The position numbers and the translations under genes were made by a program. From Synechococcus sp. HK05 (GTDB lineage: Bacteria; Cyanobacteriota; Cyanobacteriia; PCC-6307; Cyanobiaceae), in assembly GCF_019104765.1 (NCBI RefSeq), contig NZ_JAHRXJ010000003.1, positions 1 to 37,004 on the forward strand: 37,004 bases of DNA, read 5' to 3'. Under the pieces are notes generated by a model, which made no database searches, was not told the DNA's origin, and saw only the letters and a program-made list of their open reading frames with translations. This document shows, one piece after another, positions 33,713-37,004 of the stretch. Each line of letters starts with the position of its first letter. The first letter of the stretch is position 1.

Positions 33713-35305
33713 TCAGAACTTGAAGCCCACCTGAACCAGGCCACCGAAGGCGTTGAAGGTTTCGCCTTTGGGGGTGTTCTGACCAGCGGGGCGGCTCAGG
33801 TAGATCAGAGCGGGTGTCACGCTGATGTTGTCGGTGACTTGGAAGTTGTACCACCACTCCCAGGCGTAGTTGCCGTCGTAGGGGGTGCTGCCGTCGAAGG
33901 TGGAGGTGGTGAAGGGCGACTGACCCACACCCATACCAGCAGAGTTGCCGTCGACAAAGACGTCATCCCACTGCAGGCCCACCATCCAGGACTGAGCGTT
34001 CTTGGTGTTGATGGCTACTTCGTATCCATCGGTGAAGGTGGTGATCCCCCAGCCGGCACTGATGGAAGGCACCCAGCCGCTCTCAGAGGGCTGCCAGTAA
34101 CCGTTGATAGCGAAGCTATTGGTGGCAGCGCTGCTGCCAAGTTCAGCACACTTGGTCTTGGAGTTGTCGTAGGTGTACTGCGTGCCAGAGCGAATGTTGG
34201 TGCCGCACTGGCCGTAGCGATAAGCACCGGTCAGGGCCCAACCCTTACCAGCACCACCGAGCTGAGCCAGGAAGGATCCAGCCGAGTTATCGGTCATGAT
34301 GCCGCCCTCGTCAGGGTTGCCTTTCTGAGCGTTCTTCGCCACATAGTTCACAGCAGCGGCAAGATAGGGATTACCCTTCTTCACCTTTTGCTTCCAAACC
34401 AGACCCACACCAGAGCCGGTTTCCTTGTTGTAGGTACCGGAGGTGCCGTAGGTGCCGTAGAGGAAGTCGGTGATGTACGACTTGTAGGCGGAGGGAGTGA
34501 TCGCCAGCATCTCGGTGTTACGAACACGAGCACCAAGGGTCGCCTTCAGTTCGTTACCGACCGGGAAGGTGTAGTACAGACGGTCAATGTCGACCACATT
34601 GGGTCCAGCCTCAGACTCGAACGACTTATCGAGCTTGGTGGAGCGGTACTGACCGCCGTCAAAGGCTGAGTTGGCGTAGTTACCGGCGCGCAGACGGGTG
34701 CGCAGCAGGTCCTTACCGGTGAAGCTGGTGTCGAAGTTCAGACGAACTTGGTAGTTGAACACCATGGCGTCGAGCAGGCTCTCACCATCCAGGCCGGGGC
34801 CGGTGTTGCCGTTCTTGGCCGAACCGCCGTAGGTGTAGGCACCGATGTCAAAGGTGGCTTCACCCTTGAGCTTGGTGGTGGTGGAGAACTGGGTGGCTTC
34901 CAGCTCAGCAACCTTGGCCTCGAGGCCATCCACGCGGCCCTTCAGAACGGCGAGTTCCTTTTCGAACTCCTTCATCAGGCGCTTCAGCTCGTCGGTCACT
35001 TCAGTGATCCGGTCGAGGCAAGCGTTCAGCAGGGCGGCCGCTTCAAAACGGGTCATCGCACGGCTGCCGCGGTAGGTGCCGTTGGGGTAGCCGGCCACAC
35101 AGCCGTAGCGCTCGATCAGGTTGCTCAGAGCCTGATAAGCCCAGTCGGTGGGCTGCACATCGGAGAACTGGGTGATCGAAGTCACCTGCTCCTCAGAGCC
35201 GTACTGGCTGACGCCAGCGATGTTGAGTTCAGAGGCAGATGCAGCCACGGGAGCCATCAGGCCCAGGGCAGCAGGTGCCAGAAGAAGCTTCTGGAACAGT
35301 TTCAT
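33713..35305 (-). CDS. SLH-domain outer-membrane porin (Som/OprB-type)
   Basis: This 530-residue outer-membrane porin has a signal peptide (1-25, ending AASAS) and an S-layer-homology domain at about 47-97 (FSDVQPTDWAYQALSNLIER, YRGSRAMTRFEAAALL) that anchors to the peptidoglycan. A coiled coil occupies about 98-138 (EFEKELAVLKGRVDGLEAKV), followed by an OprB-type beta barrel ending in the aromatic GFKF. Carbohydrate, iron or general solute uptake are possible. The ATG at 35305 has a strong site, GAGG, two bases before it (GTGTGAGGACC then ATG). The frame is open upstream, but the extra residues precede a classical signal peptide and are not used. It ends with its own terminator. Confidence 0.95.
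   Translation of the reverse strand: MKLFQKLLLAPAALGLMAPVAASASELNIAGVSQYGSEEQVTSITQFSDVQPTDWAYQALSNLIERYGCVAGYPNGTYRGSRAMTRFEAAALLNACLDRITEVTDELKRLMKEFEKELAVLKGRVDGLEAKVAELEATQFSTTTKLKGEATFDIGAYTYGGSAKNGNTGPGLDGESLLDAMVFNYQVRLNFDTSFTGKDLLRTRLRAGNYANSAFDGGQYRSTKLDKSFESEAGPNVVDIDRLYYTFPVGNELKATLGARVRNTEMLAITPSAYKSYITDFLYGTYGTSGTYNKETGSGVGLVWKQKVKKGNPYLAAAVNYVAKNAQKGNPDEGGIMTDNSAGSFLAQLGGAGKGWALTGAYRYGQCGTNIRSGTQYTYDNSKTKCAELGSSAATNSFAINGYWQPSESGWVPSISAGWGITTFTDGYEVAINTKNAQSWMVGLQWDDVFVDGNSAGMGVGQSPFTTSTFDGSTPYDGNYAWEWWYNFQVTDNISVTPALIYLSRPAGQNTPKGETFNAFGGLVQVGFKF
34869..35144 (-). repeat. Near-identical duplicated block (porin copy 1)
   Basis: This 276-bp block repeats at 36729-37004 with three mismatches (34946, and one each near 34985 and 35048). 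It encodes the SLH domain end and the coiled coil of both porins, and the 94 protein residues are identical. The match continues to the window edge, so the second copy may be longer. Confidence 0.95.
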
Positions 35306-35317
35306 GGTCCTCACACC
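35306..35317 (-). promoter_or_regulatory. Ribosome-binding region complementary to the Yfr1 sRNA core
   Basis: The porin mRNA reads GGUGUGAGGACC just before AUG. GUGUGAGGA (35316-35308) pairs perfectly over nine bases with UCCUCACAC, part of the conserved unpaired core ACUCCUCACAC of the cyanobacterial small RNA Yfr1. It covers the Shine-Dalgarno GAGG. In Prochlorococcus, Yfr1 is reported to target the start region of porin mRNAs. Confidence 0.55.
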
Positions 35318-35362
35318 AATTGAGGGAATTCCTGAACCAAGGCACAGGAATGGGCCGACGTT

Positions 35363-35391
35363 ACCGGTGAGATGACACCGCAAAACCGGTG
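35363..35391. promoter_or_regulatory. Three alternating half-sites upstream of the porin (possible operator)
   Basis: CGGTG (35365-35369), CACCG (35376-35380) and CGGTG (35387-35391) alternate in orientation with an exact 11-base spacing. Two of them sit in ACCGGT palindromes (35363-35368 and 35385-35390). The site lies about 60-85 bases upstream of the porin start codon. The factor is unknown. Confidence 0.35.
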
Positions 35392-35445
35392 CGGAACACC
35401 ATCAGATGTGCCCTGCGCTACAACTCCTGATGATGGCTTGACAAG

Positions 35446-35472
35446 AAAAAAGCCCTGGCCGAAGCCAGGGCT
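35446..35472 (-). terminator. Rho-independent terminator of the second porin gene
   Basis: On the minus strand AGCCCTGGC-TTCG-GCCAGGGCT (35472-35451) is a perfect 9-bp stem with a UUCG loop, followed by a U-run (35451-35446). Confidence 0.92.
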
Positions 35473-35548
35473 GATCACGAGGAATGAGGACTGTGTGAGG
35501 AAAGAGCTCGAAAAGTGTGAGAAACGAGCTCTGTTTGAGATCAAACGA
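35473..35548 (-). ncRNA. Yfr1-like 3'UTR module of the second porin (candidate 3'UTR-derived sRNA)
   Basis: On the minus-strand RNA, an 8-bp stem AGAGCUCG/CGAGCUCU (35532-35525 and 35510-35503) closes a 14-base loop containing CUCACAC. The unpaired stretch that follows carries UCCUCACAC (35501-35493) and two more UCCUC-like elements, then the terminator. Hairpin, unpaired UCCUCACAC and terminator hairpin is the Yfr1 layout. UCCUCACAC also matches the neighbouring porin's ribosome-binding region perfectly. Expression as a separate RNA is not shown by the sequence. Confidence 0.4.
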
Positions 35549-37004
35549 TCAGAACTTGAAGGTGGTCTTGACGATACCACCGAAGTTGTTGAGAGGAGCG
35601 CTGTCGTTCTTACGACCGTTGTCCAGCCAACCGAGGTGACCCAGGGGGTTGGAGAGGTAGTAAAGGGCGGGGGTCACGCTGATGTTGTCGGTGACCTGGA
35701 ACTTGTACCACCATTCCCAAGCCCAGTTGCCGTCCTTGGGCGAGTCGCCGCAGATCGCATTGCGGCCCTTGTTGAGGTTGCCGCAGGCGGTCAGGAAGGT
35801 GGGCTGACCCAGAGCCATACCCAGGGCGTTGCCCTTGATGAAAGCGTCGTCCCACTGAAGACCGACATACCAGCTGTTGGCAGTCGCGCCGTCGAAGTCG
35901 AAGGCGTTGTCATCGGTGCTGTAACCGGTGATGCCCCAGCCAGCACTGATGGAGGGGATAAAGCCGCTCTCAGAGGGCTGCCAATAGGCGCTCACTGCAA
36001 CAGAGTTGTTGCTGCCGGAAGCCACACCCAGAAGAACGGAGGCGGGGGTACCAGAGGCAGGGCCTACACCGTTGCCGTAGTTGTAAGCAACAGCTGCTCC
36101 GAAGTTGTTACCCGCGTAGCCAATCTGAGCGGTGAAGGTCTGGTTGGCACCATCGGTACCGATGCCACCCTCGTTGGGATCACCAATCTGAGCGTTAGAA
36201 GACACGTAGTTGAGGCTGAAGCTCCAACCGTTGTCCTGGTACCACACACCAGCACCAGCACCCAGGTTCAGGCTGTAGGTACCAGGGGAGCCGGCATAGG
36301 TGAAGACGTCGAGGACGGTGTCAGCGGGATACACGCTGGGCCACATAGCCAGCATGTCGTCCTGACGGACACGGCCACCGAAGGTAACGGTGACTTTATC
36401 GCCAACGGGGAACTGGTAGAAGAGGCGGTTGATGCCTACGGTGTTACCACCGGGAACTTCACCTTCCTGGAAGGCCACTTCCAGAGCGTTCAGAGCGGTG
36501 TTGGCGCCGTTAGCGCCAACAGGCTGACCGCTCCAAGGAGAGGCTCCAAAGTTACCGGCACGCAGGGTGGTGCGCAGCAGGTCCTTACCGGTGAAGCTGG
36601 TGTCGAAGTTCAGACGAACGTCATAAGCAAAGGCGGCAGCACCAGTGCCGGCCTTGGCATCGTCAACGATGCGGCTGTTGCTACCGCCGTAGGCGTTACC
36701 GCCCAGCACGAAGGTGGCAATACCCTTCAGCTTGGTGGTGGTGGAGAACTGGGTGGCTTCCAGCTCAGCAACCTTGGCCTCGAGGCCATCCACGCGGCCC
36801 TTCAGTACGGCGAGTTCCTTTTCGAACTCCTTCATCAGGCGCTTTAGCTCGTCGGTCACTTCAGTGATCCGGTCGAGGCAAGCGTTCAGCAGGGCGGCCG
36901 CTTCAAAGCGGGTCATCGCACGGCTGCCGCGGTAGGTGCCGTTGGGGTAGCCGGCCACACAGCCGTAGCGCTCGATCAGGTTGCTCAGAGCCTGATAAGC
37001 CCAG
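35549..37004 (-). CDS. SLH-domain outer-membrane porin, second copy (5' end beyond the window)
   Basis: The visible 484 residues start inside the SLH domain (WAYQALSNLIERYGC, from 37003) and continue through the coiled coil and an OprB-type barrel to the terminal TFKF. The first ~94 visible residues are identical to porin 1, while the barrel has diverged in loops but keeps blocks such as VRLNFDTSFTGKDLLRT, WQPSESG and WAWEWWY. The signal peptide and start are beyond the right edge. It lies directly upstream of porin 1 on the same strand and has its own terminator. Confidence 0.95.
   Translation of the reverse strand, partial: WAYQALSNLIERYGCVAGYPNGTYRGSRAMTRFEAAALLNACLDRITEVTDELKRLMKEFEKELAVLKGRVDGLEAKVAELEATQFSTTTKLKGIATFVLGGNAYGGSNSRIVDDAKAGTGAAAFAYDVRLNFDTSFTGKDLLRTTLRAGNFGASPWSGQPVGANGANTALNALEVAFQEGEVPGGNTVGINRLFYQFPVGDKVTVTFGGRVRQDDMLAMWPSVYPADTVLDVFTYAGSPGTYSLNLGAGAGVWYQDNGWSFSLNYVSSNAQIGDPNEGGIGTDGANQTFTAQIGYAGNNFGAAVAYNYGNGVGPASGTPASVLLGVASGSNNSVAVSAYWQPSESGFIPSISAGWGITGYSTDDNAFDFDGATANSWYVGLQWDDAFIKGNALGMALGQPTFLTACGNLNKGRNAICGDSPKDGNWAWEWWYKFQVTDNISVTPALYYLSNPLGHLGWLDNGRKNDSAPLNNFGGIVKTTFKF
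36729..37004 (-). repeat. Near-identical duplicated block (porin copy 2)
   Basis: This is the partner of the block at 34869-35144, with three mismatches in 276 bp. The duplication reaches the window edge and may extend to the signal-peptide region. Confidence 0.95.

Noticed and set aside
35473-35548. Calling the porin 3'UTR module the Yfr1 gene itself
   Set aside because: The core lacks the first two bases of the ACUCCUCACAC motif, and Yfr1 is usually found at the guaB-trxA locus, which is not here. Only a Yfr1-like resemblance is claimed.
35372-36847. Open frame on the plus strand opposite the second porin
   Set aside because: It mirrors the porin codons and covers its terminator and 3'UTR. 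No domain or ribosome-binding site supports it.

Overview
This window comes from a GC-rich unicellular picocyanobacterium of the Synechococcus/Cyanobium type. The evidence is a set of oxygenic-photosynthesis genes: psbU (photosystem II), a petL-like cytochrome b6f subunit, ndhS and a CRR7-like protein (NDH-1), a PucC-family carrier and plant-type crtQ. It also has two SLH-domain OprB/Som-type porins and several families found almost only in cyanobacteria (DUF512 radical SAM, DUF3120, DUF751/Ycf33, DUF4346, DUF6816). Genes are packed tightly, GTG and TTG starts are common, and many neighbouring genes overlap. I see no tRNA, rRNA, CRISPR array, insertion sequence or prophage. Most of the window is core genome.

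Layout. 1-155: a degenerate 60-bp quasi-repeat. 156-6388 (minus): IMPase-family phosphatase, PucC-like carrier, TolC-type outer-membrane protein, DUF512 radical SAM protein and uppP. 6545-9475 (plus): DUF3120 membrane protein, psbU with its own terminator, nadB. 9468-10409 (minus): VKOR-thioredoxin fusion, divergent from rimO and an MFS exporter (10518-13168). 13175-13267 (minus): petL. 13413-15026: a cobalamin-type radical SAM protein. 15034-16614 (minus): DUF4346 and FemAB-like proteins. 16681-17085: a small exported cysteine protein. 17075-18677 (minus): a tandem PTPS/QueD protein coupled to a RibD_C reductase. 18737-20362: aroK and DUF6816, with CRR7 between them on the minus strand. 20344-21054 (minus): a GST. 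21111-25401 (plus): DUF751, rbfA, a NagZ-like GH3 enzyme, a glycosyltransferase-TPR protein and hemD. 25385-27895 (minus): lipoprotein, SRPBCC protein and crtQ. 28000-30395 (plus): IscA-like protein, TPR protein, LpxB-like protein and a small membrane protein. 30364-32551 (minus): TIGR01777 epimerase and a CPA1 antiporter. 32606: ndhS. 32854-37004 (minus): a J-domain protein and two tandem porins, the second running off the right edge.

Working together. The genes cover photosynthetic electron transport (psbU, petL, ndhS, CRR7), pigment and cofactor supply (crtQ, hemD, nadB, PTPS/RibD_C, IscA-like), envelope building and recycling (uppP, NagZ-like, FemAB-like, LpxB-like, TolC, porins), oxidative folding (VKOR) and ribosome maturation (rbfA, rimO).

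The least ordinary region is the porin pair. The ribosome-binding region of the first porin mRNA is complementary over nine bases to the conserved unpaired core of the cyanobacterial sRNA Yfr1. The same core sequence also occurs in the 3' untranslated region of the second porin, where a hairpin, an unpaired CU-rich stretch and a terminator reproduce the Yfr1 layout. This suggests a 3'UTR-derived RNA acting between paralogous porins. It is an inference from sequence only.
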